Assembly (NCBI GenBank): GCA_951800675.1
Contig: CATOKC010000014.1
Coordinates: 1-36,211, forward strand
From: an uncultured Oscillibacter sp.
Lineage (GTDB): Bacteria > Bacillota_A > Clostridia > Oscillospirales > Oscillospiraceae
Direction: 5' to 3'
Length of the DNA stretch: 36,211 bases
Under the pieces are notes generated by a model. That model made no database searches, was not told the DNA's origin, and saw nothing but the letters and a program-made list of their open reading frames with translations. The translations under genes were made by a program, and so were the position numbers. Below are positions 15,950 through 23,661 of this stretch, in pieces (position 1 is the first letter of the stretch; each line of letters begins with the position of its first letter).

Positions 15950-18553
15950 ATGAAAAGTAAGGCTTTGCCCCGTGCTTTCAAAATCAGCATAGCGGTAATG
16001 ATTGGTTTTACGATTTTTGTGTTTTCCTTCCTTGGAATGTCCATTCACAATATGAGCGAACATACCATCGAAGATATCGGCACCGCCTATATGGCCGGAA
16101 TGAATGAACAGGTATCTTTGCACTTTGAAACGATCATTGAGCTCCGCCTGACCATGGCGGAGTCCATCGCCCATATTGCGGCAGGAGACGGAAATTCCAA
16201 TTACGGTTCCAGGGAAGAGATTGAATACGGCGCGAGAGCGCGGCATTTTTTGTGCGCCGCTCTGTATTCGCCGGATGGCGAAATTGAGATGATTTATGGC
16301 GATCCTGTGGAGCTCAAGCATCCCGAGCCGTTTTTAAAGAGCCTGCAAAACGGGGAGCGCAAAACGGCGTCCGCTGTGGATGGCAGCGGAAACGGCGTAA
16401 TTTTGTTTGGCGTTCCCTGCGAATATCCCATGTCTGACGGAAGCGGGAGCCTTGCCATGGTGGTGGGGCTTTCCACCCAATATATGGGCGAGGTTCTCTT
16501 CCTCGACTCAGACCATGCGTTGAGTTATTCGTTTGTCATACGAAAGGACGGCAGCTACGTTGTCGGAAACGAGGACGACGCCCACAAAAATTATTTTGAC
16601 AGGCTCACCAGTATTTTTGAAGGGCAGGACAAGGAGGCCGCTTTTTACATTGAACAGCTGACGGCGGCCATGAGCGCGGACGAAGATTACTCCGTTATTC
16701 TAAAAAGCGGCGAATCCCGACGCCACCTGTATTGCACCAGCCTTCCCTACTGCGATTGGTATTTGGTGACGGTCCTCCCCTTTGATAAGCTGGATACCGC
16801 GATTGCGGGGATGAGCAGTCATTGGCTCACCATTGTTTATGCCGCTTCGTTTGCGATCATCGCAATGCTCTTCTACATATTCTTTCAATACGTGCGCTTG
16901 TTCAGAAAACAGGTCTTTGAATTGAAGCGTATGAACACGGAAATGGATATGGCCCGAAAGGACGCGGAACGGGCGCGAAAAGAGGCGGAAGAGGCCAATA
17001 CGGCCAAACAGGACTTCCTATCCAGCATGAGCCACGACATCCGAACCCCTATGAACGCCATCATCGGGATGACATCCCTGGCGATGGAGAAAGCAAATAA
17101 CCCGGGGCAGGTTCAGGATTATATGCGCAAAATCGCGCTGTCCAGTGAACATCTGCTGGGGCTGATCAACGACGTGTTGGATATATCCAAAATCGAAAGC
17201 GGCAAGATGGCACTGAATATTGAGCCGATGTCGTTGAGAGAGGCGATGGACTGCATTGTCAACATCGTGCAGCCCCAAGTCAAGGCAAAAAATCAACAGT
17301 TCAACGCGGCCGCCTACGAAATCCTTTCGGAAGATGTGTTCTGCGACAGTGTGCGGCTGAATCAGGTTTTGATCAACCTGCTGGGAAACGCCGTCAAATT
17401 CACTCCGGAAAACGGCTCCGTTCAAGTGACGGTGTACCAGGAGGCGCTTCCGGACACGCCGTCCCGTGTGCGCACCCATTTCCTGGTGAGCGATACGGGA
17501 ATCGGCATGTCAAAGGAGTACCAAAAGGTAATATTTGAATCGTTCAGCAGAGAGGACAACACCCGGGTACGGAAAACAGAGGGCTCCGGGCTTGGGATGA
17601 CCATTACCAAGTACATTGTGGATGCGATGGGCGGCGCCATTTCCGTCCGCAGCGAACAGGGCAGGGGCAGCGAATTTCACGTTGTGCTTGACCTGGAAAA
17701 GGCGGCGGAGCGGGAGACGCATGCGGCGCTTCCCGACTGGAAGGTACTGGTGGTTGACGGTGATGAGCGGTTGTGCGTCCATACGGTTCATGTATTAGAA
17801 TCCCTTGGGATCCACGCCGAATGGTGTTTGAGCGCCGGGCAGGCGTTGGAGCGGATTTCGAGTGAGCCCTGTCAGCTGATCCTCTTGGGATGGGACCTGC
17901 CGGACATGAATGGAATTGAGGCTGCCCGGGCAATGCGGTTGAACTGCGGAGAGGACCGTCCGGCGGCGCTGCTCATGGCCTGCGATTGGATCGGCGTGGC
18001 AGAAGAGGCCAGAGAAGCGGGGATTTCCGGCTTCCTTTCCAAACCGCTGTTTAAGTCCACCCTGCTCGACGCGCTGAGCGCATTTGCCGGTACTGGCGTT
18101 GAAGAAGCTGCTGGCGCCGAAGAAGCGGCGGATTTGACGCTTCGGGGGAAACATATTTTATTGGCGGAGGATAATGAGCTTAACTGGGAAGTGGCAAGGG
18201 AAATGCTCTCCGTTCTTGAGCTGGAATTGGATTGGGTTGAGAACGGACAGACCTGTGTCGAGAAATTTGAGAAATCCCCGGTTGGGCATTATGACGCGAT
18301 TTTGATGGATGTGCGGATGCCGATTATGGATGGCTACGAGGCGACTGCGGCCATTCGGGGGCTGAAACGCGCGGACGCGGATCTCCCCATTATCGCAATG
18401 ACCGCCGACGCGTTTTCAGAGGACATTCAAAGGTGTTTAAAGTGCGGCATGAATGACCATTTGGCAAAACCGATTGATGTTCAAGCCGTTGTCTACAAGC
18501 TAAAAAAATATCTGGCGGGTTCTTTGCGCGCCCCGTCTGCCTCTGTGGACTGA
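15950..18553 (+). CDS. Membrane hybrid histidine kinase with two receivers, the first degenerate
   Basis: This is an 867-residue protein. ATG 15950 (MKSKALPRAFK) follows GTGGAG; an in-frame TTG at 15932 is less likely. Transmembrane segment 1 is about residues 12-31, a Cache-like extracytoplasmic domain runs to about 285, and segment 2 is about 288-310. A coiled coil leads to HisKA (SSMSHDIRTPMNAII, His362) and HATPase_c (NLLGNAVKFT, DTGIGM, GSGLGMTI). The first receiver (about 600-710) reads LILLGWDLPDMNGIE: the phosphoacceptor position is Gly647 instead of Asp, and the N-terminal acidic pair is DG rather than DD, though the late Lys (LSKP) is kept. The second receiver is intact (LAEDNELN, Asp787 in ILMDVRMP, LAKP). 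The close relative at the right edge of the window keeps both receivers intact. Confidence 0.9.
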   Translation: MKSKALPRAFKISIAVMIGFTIFVFSFLGMSIHNMSEHTIEDIGTAYMAGMNEQVSLHFETIIELRLTMAESIAHIAAGDGNSNYGSREEIEYGARARHFLCAALYSPDGEIEMIYGDPVELKHPEPFLKSLQNGERKTASAVDGSGNGVILFGVPCEYPMSDGSGSLAMVVGLSTQYMGEVLFLDSDHALSYSFVIRKDGSYVVGNEDDAHKNYFDRLTSIFEGQDKEAAFYIEQLTAAMSADEDYSVILKSGESRRHLYCTSLPYCDWYLVTVLPFDKLDTAIAGMSSHWLTIVYAASFAIIAMLFYIFFQYVRLFRKQVFELKRMNTEMDMARKDAERARKEAEEANTAKQDFLSSMSHDIRTPMNAIIGMTSLAMEKANNPGQVQDYMRKIALSSEHLLGLINDVLDISKIESGKMALNIEPMSLREAMDCIVNIVQPQVKAKNQQFNAAAYEILSEDVFCDSVRLNQVLINLLGNAVKFTPENGSVQVTVYQEALPDTPSRVRTHFLVSDTGIGMSKEYQKVIFESFSREDNTRVRKTEGSGLGMTITKYIVDAMGGAISVRSEQGRGSEFHVVLDLEKAAERETHAALPDWKVLVVDGDERLCVHTVHVLESLGIHAEWCLSAGQALERISSEPCQLILLGWDLPDMNGIEAARAMRLNCGEDRPAALLMACDWIGVAEEAREAGISGFLSKPLFKSTLLDALSAFAGTGVEEAAGAEEAADLTLRGKHILLAEDNELNWEVAREMLSVLELELDWVENGQTCVEKFEKSPVGHYDAILMDVRMPIMDGYEATAAIRGLKRADADLPIIAMTADAFSEDIQRCLKCGMNDHLAKPIDVQAVVYKLKKYLAGSLRAPSASVD

Positions 18554-18618
18554 GAGCCGAACAATGGCGGCTTTGTAATCCGCCGGTGGGGGTTATTGTT
18601 CTGGCTTTTGCGGTGCTG

Positions 18619-19515
18619 TCAGTCTGCCGGGGAGTGCTCAAAGCTGGCATTTACGTCGGTGTGCTGAAACAGGAGGTCTTTCCCGTGCCAGAAGCGGTAG
18701 CGCACCTCCGCACGGAGGCTCTCGTGGATGGCGCGCTCCATGCGGCCCTCCACCGGGGCGCGGAGAGCCTGCCTCCGCTCGTTCAGCAGCCGCACATCCA
18801 GACGGTACTTCCCCTGGCGGATCACCGCGCCGGAGGAGGACCACGCCTCAATCCTGGCGCCCCGGTAGGTGGCCAGACGGTATTCCTGGCCGCCGTAAAG
18901 AATGGAACCGATGCAGCCGGTAAAGCCCGCCACAGGCAGGGGGACCGTCGCCACCGCAAGCATCAAGCTGCCGCGCTCCGCACCTCCCCAGACGCATTGC
19001 GTCCAGAGGTAGGCGCTGGGAAAGGAGCGGCCCCGGTCGGTCTCGATATATCCGATTCCGTTGGAGAAATCCAGGCGCTCGCCGTTCAGCTCCAGCGTTC
19101 CCCTCAGAGAATGTCCCATGCTGATGACACCGTGGGAGCACTGCATTCCCGCGAAGAACCGAAACGGTCCCATGATGTCAGAGCTCGGGGGCGTAAATGG
19201 GCCATAGCGCAGGGCGCCGCGGAGGGAAAGGCCGTCTTGCTGGATGTGGAGGTCGATTCCCTGACTGCCGAAGCGGGACTGCCCAAGTTGAATCTGTAGC
19301 GGCTGCCGGGAGACCTGTAGCTGTGCCTCCGGGTATTCCAGCCACCACGACTTGTTGCTTGCGATGACCTGGACAGACGCGGCGCGGTGCCCCTTTTTGT
19401 CGATATGGAATGCGGGAATCAGCGCGAGCGTCTGTGCCCGCGGAGTCTGGTGCTTAAAATACCACCCTTCAAAATAGGGCCCTGTCCTACTTGTGCCGCG
19501 GAAAAAGCGCGTCAT
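18619..19515 (-). CDS. Tocopherol cyclase-like (lipocalin-related) protein
   Basis: This is a 298-residue protein. The start is placed at ATG 19515 (MTRFFRGTSRTG) because GAGGTGAGG lies just upstream; an in-frame TTG at 19566 has no such site. The N-terminal GPYFEGWYFKHQ followed by LALIPAFHID, and later MQCSHGVISMGHSL, FSNGIGYIETDRGRSFPSAY and WTQC, resemble the tocopherol cyclase family (VTE1 type), which has a double lipocalin-like barrel. No signal peptide is seen. Tocopherol synthesis is not expected in an anaerobic Firmicute, so the bacterial members probably bind or modify another hydrophobic ligand; the substrate is unknown. It stands alone, convergent to the kinase operon. Confidence 0.65.
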   Translation of the reverse strand: MTRFFRGTSRTGPYFEGWYFKHQTPRAQTLALIPAFHIDKKGHRAASVQVIASNKSWWLEYPEAQLQVSRQPLQIQLGQSRFGSQGIDLHIQQDGLSLRGALRYGPFTPPSSDIMGPFRFFAGMQCSHGVISMGHSLRGTLELNGERLDFSNGIGYIETDRGRSFPSAYLWTQCVWGGAERGSLMLAVATVPLPVAGFTGCIGSILYGGQEYRLATYRGARIEAWSSSGAVIRQGKYRLDVRLLNERRQALRAPVEGRMERAIHESLRAEVRYRFWHGKDLLFQHTDVNASFEHSPAD

Positions 19516-19523
19516 GTTCCTCA

Positions 19524-19557
19524 CCTCGGATTCAGCTTTCCCTGAATCGGAGGTTTT
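19524..19557 (+). terminator. Hairpin with T5 tail on the plus strand, overlapping the leader of the minus-strand gene
   Basis: CCTCGGATTCAG (19524-19535) and CTGAATCGGAGG (19542-19553) pair with one mismatch around CTTTCC. TTTTT follows on the plus strand, giving an intrinsic-terminator signature. Read on the minus strand, the same hairpin sits directly before the start at 19515 and includes part of its GAGG ribosome site. Confidence 0.4.
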
Positions 19558-19799
19558 TATATGCAAGGGGCGTTAGGAGGGAAAGGACTCAGTCTTTGCG
19601 GGATTGTTTTCAAAGAGGTTAACCAAGTTTTTTGGCGTCTATTTCGATTGCGGGCGTGTTTGAGAAGTGCTTGAATCAGTGGCTCTCTAAAATATGCCGT
19701 ACAGGAAACAAAAAATTTTCCCGATGTGGGATACTTTTCCTTCCCCCGCCGTTTACTTTCCAAACCCCGTCAAACCAAAGACAAAGGAAGTGACCGCTC

Positions 19800-20333
19800 A
19801 TGCTCGCGATATACCTTGCCATGCTGGAGACCGAGGAGGATCAACGGAGGTTCACCAAGCTTTATGAGGCCTACGAGAAGAAGGTCTACGCCGTGGCCCT
19901 GCGAATTCTGGGGGACCCCGCTCGGGCGGAGGACGCCGCCCAGCAGACCTGGTTCCAGCTCCTGAAAAACTGGGGGCGGGTCTCCGCCCTGCCCTGGGCC
20001 GAGACGGAGGGCTACTCTGTCACCGTCGCCAAAAACTGCGCCCTGGACATCCTCCGTCTGGAGCGGCGGACCGCGGCCTTCCCGGAGAACTGGGACCCTC
20101 CGGCCCCGGAGGACCGCCAGGAGGAGTACGACTACCTGGTTTCCCTGATTCGGGCCCTGCCGGAGAACTACCGGCGGATTCTGGAGCTGAAATGCGTGGA
20201 GGAGCAGAGCAACCGGGAAATTGCCCAGCGGCTGAATATTAACGAGTCCACGGTGGCAAGTCGGGTGATGCGGGGACGGACGATGCTACGCAGGCGGCTG
20301 GAGAAGGAGGGATATTGCTATGACGCGGTTTGA
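19800..20333 (+). CDS. ECF-type RNA polymerase sigma factor
   Basis: This is a 177-residue sigma-70 family protein of the extracytoplasmic-function size. Region 2 is at about residues 15-85 (FTKLYEAYEKKVYAVALRIL, AEDAAQQTWFQLLKNW). Region 4, a helix-turn-helix, is at about 120-172 (LPENYRRILELKCVEEQSN, REIAQRLNINESTVASRVMR). ATG 19800 is preceded by AAGGAAG. The next gene starts inside its 3' end (14-nt overlap), the usual arrangement for a sigma factor and its cognate regulator, so the two should be translationally coupled. It probably directs transcription of its own operon and possibly of the secreted paralogue downstream. The recognised promoter sequence cannot be deduced here. Confidence 0.88.
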   Translation: MLAIYLAMLETEEDQRRFTKLYEAYEKKVYAVALRILGDPARAEDAAQQTWFQLLKNWGRVSALPWAETEGYSVTVAKNCALDILRLERRTAAFPENWDPPAPEDRQEEYDYLVSLIRALPENYRRILELKCVEEQSNREIAQRLNINESTVASRVMRGRTMLRRRLEKEGYCYDAV

Positions 20334-21615
20334 TCAGCTTTTGCGACAGGGTTTGATGGACGCCAATCTGGCCCAGTATGAACGGGTCCTTCAAGACGCG
20401 GACGCTGGCCGGCCGGACTTTTCCCCCGCCTATCTTCGGGAGCGGATGCGGCTGCTGGCGGACCCCTGGGGCTGGATGCGGCGGCGGGAGGCCGCCGGAC
20501 CCCGCCGGAGGCGGCGGCTGGACTGGCGGGTAATCGCCATCGCGGCGGCGCTGCTGCTCCTCTCCGCCTGCGCCGTAGCCGTGGTGACCGGGCAGTTCTC
20601 CCAGTGGTTTCCCACAATCTGGATGGACCCCAAGGCCCCGGAGGTCTCGGAGGAAATCGTGAGCCGCATGGGCACCGTCATCGGGGAGCCCCAGACCATG
20701 GACGGCGCGTCGGTGACCTTGAACGCCGCCGTGTGGGACGGGCAGGAGCTGCGGCTGTCCCTGACGGCGGAGGTCCCAGACCTGCCGGAGGACTTCAGCT
20801 CCGAAGCCCCGTTCTACGACCTGGAGTGCCGCCTTATCATGGCGGAGCGCCAGCGGGAGGCGTATCTGCGGAAGGAAATCGCCCGGAGTCACGCCGACAG
20901 CCACATAGACCTCACCGAAGAGGAGCTGGAGGAGCTGGTCCAGTCTCACCTGGAGTACCCCGATGATCCTGACTTCCATTCGGTTGTCCGGGCGGCCCGC
21001 CAGGAGGACGGAACGCTCATCCTTCAAGTGATGGCGGCCCTATTCGACTACGTGGAGGATCCGGAGCTGACGCTGCACATTGAAAACCTCGCCACCTACA
21101 AGGTGGAGGAGGGGGACGACGGAATCTTTACGTCATCGCGGGCCCCCGACGGGACGGTGACCACCGACCACGAGATAAACGACCCCTTCCTAAAAGGCCC
21201 CTTCGACTTCACCTTCACCCTGGACAAAAAGCTCTCGCCCATCAGCTACGCGGGGGACATCGACGCGACCTATGAGAACATCCCCCTGCGGGTCTCGAAG
21301 ATCACCGTCATGGCCTTTCAGGTCTGTGCCAACGTGGACCTCCTGGCCCTGCTGGACCCCACGGGGGAGGACCCGGATAAGCTGCGTATCAGCCTGGAGC
21401 AGAACCTCGCCATGAGCTTGAACGGAATCTGGACGGAGGACGGCGAATATGTGGAATGTATTGGCGGGACGGCGTTCTCTGTCGAGCAGGACGGAAAGAC
21501 CGACGGGGAGATGCGCGGCAATCCGGTCCACGTGATAGACCCCGCTCAGGTGACAGCGGTGTGCATCGGCGGGAAGCGGGTAGAGCTGAGTGAGCTGACG
21601 CGCCTGGACGAGTAA
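20320..21615 (+). CDS. Membrane-anchored putative anti-sigma/sensor protein (DUF4179-like layout)
   Basis: This is a 431-residue protein. Residues 1-68 are a cytosolic segment, rich in Arg just before the membrane (PRRRRRLDWR). One transmembrane segment spans about 70-89 (VIAIAAALLLLSACAVAVV). The rest is extracytoplasmic. The start overlaps the sigma gene by 14 nt, with AGGAGG inside that gene. This topology is expected for an anti-sigma factor that holds the ECF sigma at the membrane until an outside signal arrives, but no classical ZAS-type zinc anti-sigma motif is visible. The ectodomain (from TGQFSQWFP to the end) is homologous to the secreted protein encoded next, including AAVWDGQELRLSLTA, KGPFDFTFTLD, LNGIWTEDGEYV and IDPAQVTAV. 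The anti-sigma role is inference. Confidence 0.7.
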   Translation: MTRFDQLLRQGLMDANLAQYERVLQDADAGRPDFSPAYLRERMRLLADPWGWMRRREAAGPRRRRRLDWRVIAIAAALLLLSACAVAVVTGQFSQWFPTIWMDPKAPEVSEEIVSRMGTVIGEPQTMDGASVTLNAAVWDGQELRLSLTAEVPDLPEDFSSEAPFYDLECRLIMAERQREAYLRKEIARSHADSHIDLTEEELEELVQSHLEYPDDPDFHSVVRAARQEDGTLILQVMAALFDYVEDPELTLHIENLATYKVEEGDDGIFTSSRAPDGTVTTDHEINDPFLKGPFDFTFTLDKKLSPISYAGDIDATYENIPLRVSKITVMAFQVCANVDLLALLDPTGEDPDKLRISLEQNLAMSLNGIWTEDGEYVECIGGTAFSVEQDGKTDGEMRGNPVHVIDPAQVTAVCIGGKRVELSELTRLDE

Positions 21616-21654
21616 AAATATTTTTCCGAATTTTTAAAAATCCTGGGATACAGC

Positions 21655-21701
21655 CCCCTTCCCCTCCGTTTACTGAGCAGAACGGAACGGGGAGGGGTTT
21701 T
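21655..21701 (+). terminator. Probable intrinsic terminator between the anti-sigma-like gene and its secreted paralogue
   Basis: TCCGTT (21665-21670) pairs with AACGGA (21681-21686). The stem is extended by C-rich (21655-21664) and G-rich (21689-21697) arms with small bulges. TTTT follows (21698-21701). It would separate or attenuate transcription into the gene at 21736. Confidence 0.5.
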
Positions 21702-21735
21702 CCCTTCCCGCCGGAAAAGAAAGGAAGGTATCACT

Positions 21736-22866
21736 ATGAAAACTTGGAAGCGTTTGATTTCGGGGCTGTTCGCCCTGGTCCTGCTGGCGTCCCTGGCGGG
21801 CTCCGCCCTGGCGGCGGAGGCCGCGAAGAAGGAGGTCCCGAAGCCCACCGGGCAGTTCACACAGTGGTTTCCCTGGATGGGGGCGGACCCCGACGCGCCG
21901 GAGGCCTCCGAGGCCGTCCTGGCCCAAATGGGCACGGTCATTAACCAGACCAAAACCGTGGGCGGCGAGACGCTGACCCTCAACGGCGCCGTGTGGGACG
22001 GGGGTTCTGTGCGGCTGTCCCTTACCGCCAAGAGTCCGAACCTCCCGAAGGTAGTGGATCAGTATACCTGGCTCAACTCCGACGGATGCACCGCCCGGAT
22101 GCCGGAGGCACAGTGGAAGGCGTATGTGGAAAACAAGGTCGAGCGCGAGTCCGGCGACCTCTCCAAGGAAAAGCGGGACGAGTGGTTCCAATACCTGATG
22201 GAGCAGGGGCAGGGACAAATGGAGCTGAACCCGGGTCTCGGTGTTGTCAGCCGGGAGGGAGACGCCGTCCAGCTGTCGGCGTCGATGATCCTGGACGCCT
22301 ATCTGGAAAAGCCTGAGATCACGCTGCACATTGGAAATGTGGAAATTACGGGCCAAGGCATGGAACAGCCCGGCACCAGGGCGGGCGATTACCTGCTGAA
22401 GGGACCGTTTGACTTCACCTTTACCCTGGATCAGAGGCTTTCGGCCATGGGCTATACGGGAGGTATGCCCGTTACCTACGGAAAGGTTCCTCTGCGGATT
22501 ACAAAGGTTTCTATTTCCCCCACCGGCATGAGTACCAGCGGCGCCATCGACATCCAGGGCCCTGTGAACCTGGTGGGCCAAAGAACCAAACCCGTTTCGG
22601 GCGGGACGAATGTCGACCTGGACAAGGACCTGAAACTGGCGCTGAACGGCCTTTGGACCAAGGATGGAAAATACGTGGACTGCACGGCAAGCCAGGGCGC
22701 GACAGGCGTACTGACCCCGGCGGATAATAAGAACCTTTCTGTCAATTGGAGTCGGCACTTCCCCTACCCCATCGATCCCGCCGCGGTGACGGCGGTGGAC
22801 ATCGGAGGGACCCGGGTGGAGCTTGCCGAGCAGATGTCTGAGGCGGGGCGGACTGCCCAGGGATAA
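21736..22866 (+). CDS. Secreted paralogue of the anti-sigma-like ectodomain
   Basis: This is a 376-residue protein with a signal peptide (LISGLFALVLLASLAGSALA, cleaved near residue 29) and no further membrane segment. The mature part matches the ectodomain of the preceding protein along its whole length: TGQFTQWFP, QMGTVINQTKTVGGETLTLN, GAVWDGGSVRLSLTAKSPNLP, KGPFDFTFTLDQRLS, LNGLWTKDGKYVDC and YPIDPAAVTAVDIGGTRVEL. It lacks the cytosolic region and membrane anchor. AGGAAGG precedes ATG 21736. It could be a soluble competitor or co-sensor for the same ligand, or the envelope protein controlled by the sigma factor. I know of no enzymatic activity for this domain. Confidence 0.75.
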   Translation: MKTWKRLISGLFALVLLASLAGSALAAEAAKKEVPKPTGQFTQWFPWMGADPDAPEASEAVLAQMGTVINQTKTVGGETLTLNGAVWDGGSVRLSLTAKSPNLPKVVDQYTWLNSDGCTARMPEAQWKAYVENKVERESGDLSKEKRDEWFQYLMEQGQGQMELNPGLGVVSREGDAVQLSASMILDAYLEKPEITLHIGNVEITGQGMEQPGTRAGDYLLKGPFDFTFTLDQRLSAMGYTGGMPVTYGKVPLRITKVSISPTGMSTSGAIDIQGPVNLVGQRTKPVSGGTNVDLDKDLKLALNGLWTKDGKYVDCTASQGATGVLTPADNKNLSVNWSRHFPYPIDPAAVTAVDIGGTRVELAEQMSEAGRTAQG

Positions 22867-22881
22867 AAAAGAAGGTTCTTG

Positions 22882-23010
22882 ATGCGGCGCCTGAAATTCT
22901 TTTTCTCCGGTACGATGGCCTTGACGCTGGCATTTGCCCTGACGGGTGCTGTCCTGGCGGCGGGAAAACTGCGAATCGGGACCAGCGGCTTTATTACAAG
23001 CGGCCGGTAA
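22882..23010 (+). CDS. Small signal-peptide ORF, possibly a truncated third paralogue
   Basis: ATG 22882 opens a 42-codon frame 15 nt after the previous stop, with AGAAGG upstream. Residues 1-27 look like a signal peptide (RRLKFFFSGTMALTLAF, then ALTGAVLAAG) that resembles the signal peptide of the preceding gene (SG-x2-AL-x-L-x3-L-x-G-x2-LAA). Only 15 residues follow before the stop. It is either a tiny secreted peptide or the decayed start of a third ectodomain copy, cut near the border of the AT-rich island. Confidence 0.4.
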   Translation: MRRLKFFFSGTMALTLAFALTGAVLAAGKLRIGTSGFITSGR

Positions 23011-23179
23011 TGGAAGAAGCATGACAATTCTGGATTGTCACCATGAAGAATGCATTCTTTGTCAAAATGCGGAAAACTGGCTTTTTGCGGTCTATAGTTT
23101 AGCGCCTATATTTGTGAAAATTATGGATGGCAGCTGATAGTGGAGATTATCAAAGAAGTAGTCCGACGGATGACAGAGC

Positions 23180-23205
23180 GGGCCGGGGAGCAACCCCGGC
23201 CCTTT
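23180..23205 (+). terminator. Probable terminator at the end of the sigma/ectodomain locus
   Basis: GGGCCGGGG (23180-23188) pairs with CCCCGGCCC (23194-23202), loop AGCAA, followed by TTTGTCT. It could end transcripts from the 19800-23010 gene set before the island promoter. Confidence 0.5.
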
Positions 23206-23282
23206 GTCTGTGTCCAAAGCAAAGGCCAAAATAAACACAGAAATACCCGGAAATAAACCTGGAAATAATCCCTGGCATTATG

Positions 23283-23311
23283 TTGAAATTCATGCTTTTT
23301 TATGCTATAAT
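23283..23311 (+). promoter_or_regulatory. Strong sigma-A promoter inside the AT-rich island
   Basis: TTGAAA (23283-23288), a 17-nt spacer and TATAAT (23306-23311), with an extended TG at 23303-23304. The next ORFs start at 23419 (small) and 23662, so the leader to the larger gene would be about 340 nt. Confidence 0.75.
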
Positions 23312-23418
23312 AATTTGCTATATCGTGCTCCGGCCATAACAAAAAGAGTGTCTCTGCCAACGAAACTAAAAGGACAAGAAAGACAAAACGCGCGGAAGCG
23401 GCGAGACTCAACCATCAG

Positions 23419-23553
23419 ATGGAAACGGTAACATTCGGTATACAGACTGGAGCGGAGGCCGTCGAGAAAGAAATCACACCTCACCTTCATAGAGAATCCG
23501 CTCTTTTATGTATCAAGTCTTTAGAAAACGCCGCTATTGATGATCTGGTTTAA
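23419..23553 (+). CDS. Candidate small ORF of unknown function
   Basis: ATG 23419 opens a 44-codon frame (METVTFGIQTGAEAVEKE...AAIDDLV), about 100 nt after the predicted start of transcription from the island promoter. The amino-acid mix looks protein-like (amphipathic, acidic), but the ribosome site is poor and there is no known homologue that I recognise. It may also be the remnant of a larger gene. Confidence 0.3.
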   Translation: METVTFGIQTGAEAVEKEITPHLHRESALLCIKSLENAAIDDLV

Positions 23554-23661
23554 ACAAGCCTGCCTCGAATGTTTTTCCCTATTCTCCCAATGCGGATTCG
23601 TGTTCCCGGATGAATCTAATGAATAAATAGTACTGTTAGATTACGCAAATTCCTGCTTAGT

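Larger units (their letters stand above)
23011..23661 (+). other. Long intergenic region at the left edge of the AT-rich island
   Basis: These 651 bp contain a TGACAAT/ATTGTCA inverted repeat (23022-23040), a perfect 14-nt palindrome (23046-23059), a GC-rich hairpin with a short T tail (23180-23205), a strong sigma-A promoter (23283-23311) and a small ORF (23419-23553). Base composition turns AT-rich from about 23200. No larger gene is convincing. Confidence 0.5.

Noticed and set aside
19688..19696. CATATTTTA on the minus strand as a sporulation-type -10 for the tocopherol-cyclase-like gene
   Set aside because: It matches CATANNNTA but lies about 170 nt from the start, in AT-rich sequence where chance matches are common, and has no paired GGAACC box.
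23204..23431. 75-codon plus-strand open frame in the AT-rich island
   Set aside because: It starts before and overlaps the promoter at 23283-23311, has no ribosome site, and its composition is not protein-like. The 44-codon frame at 23419 was kept only as a low-confidence candidate.
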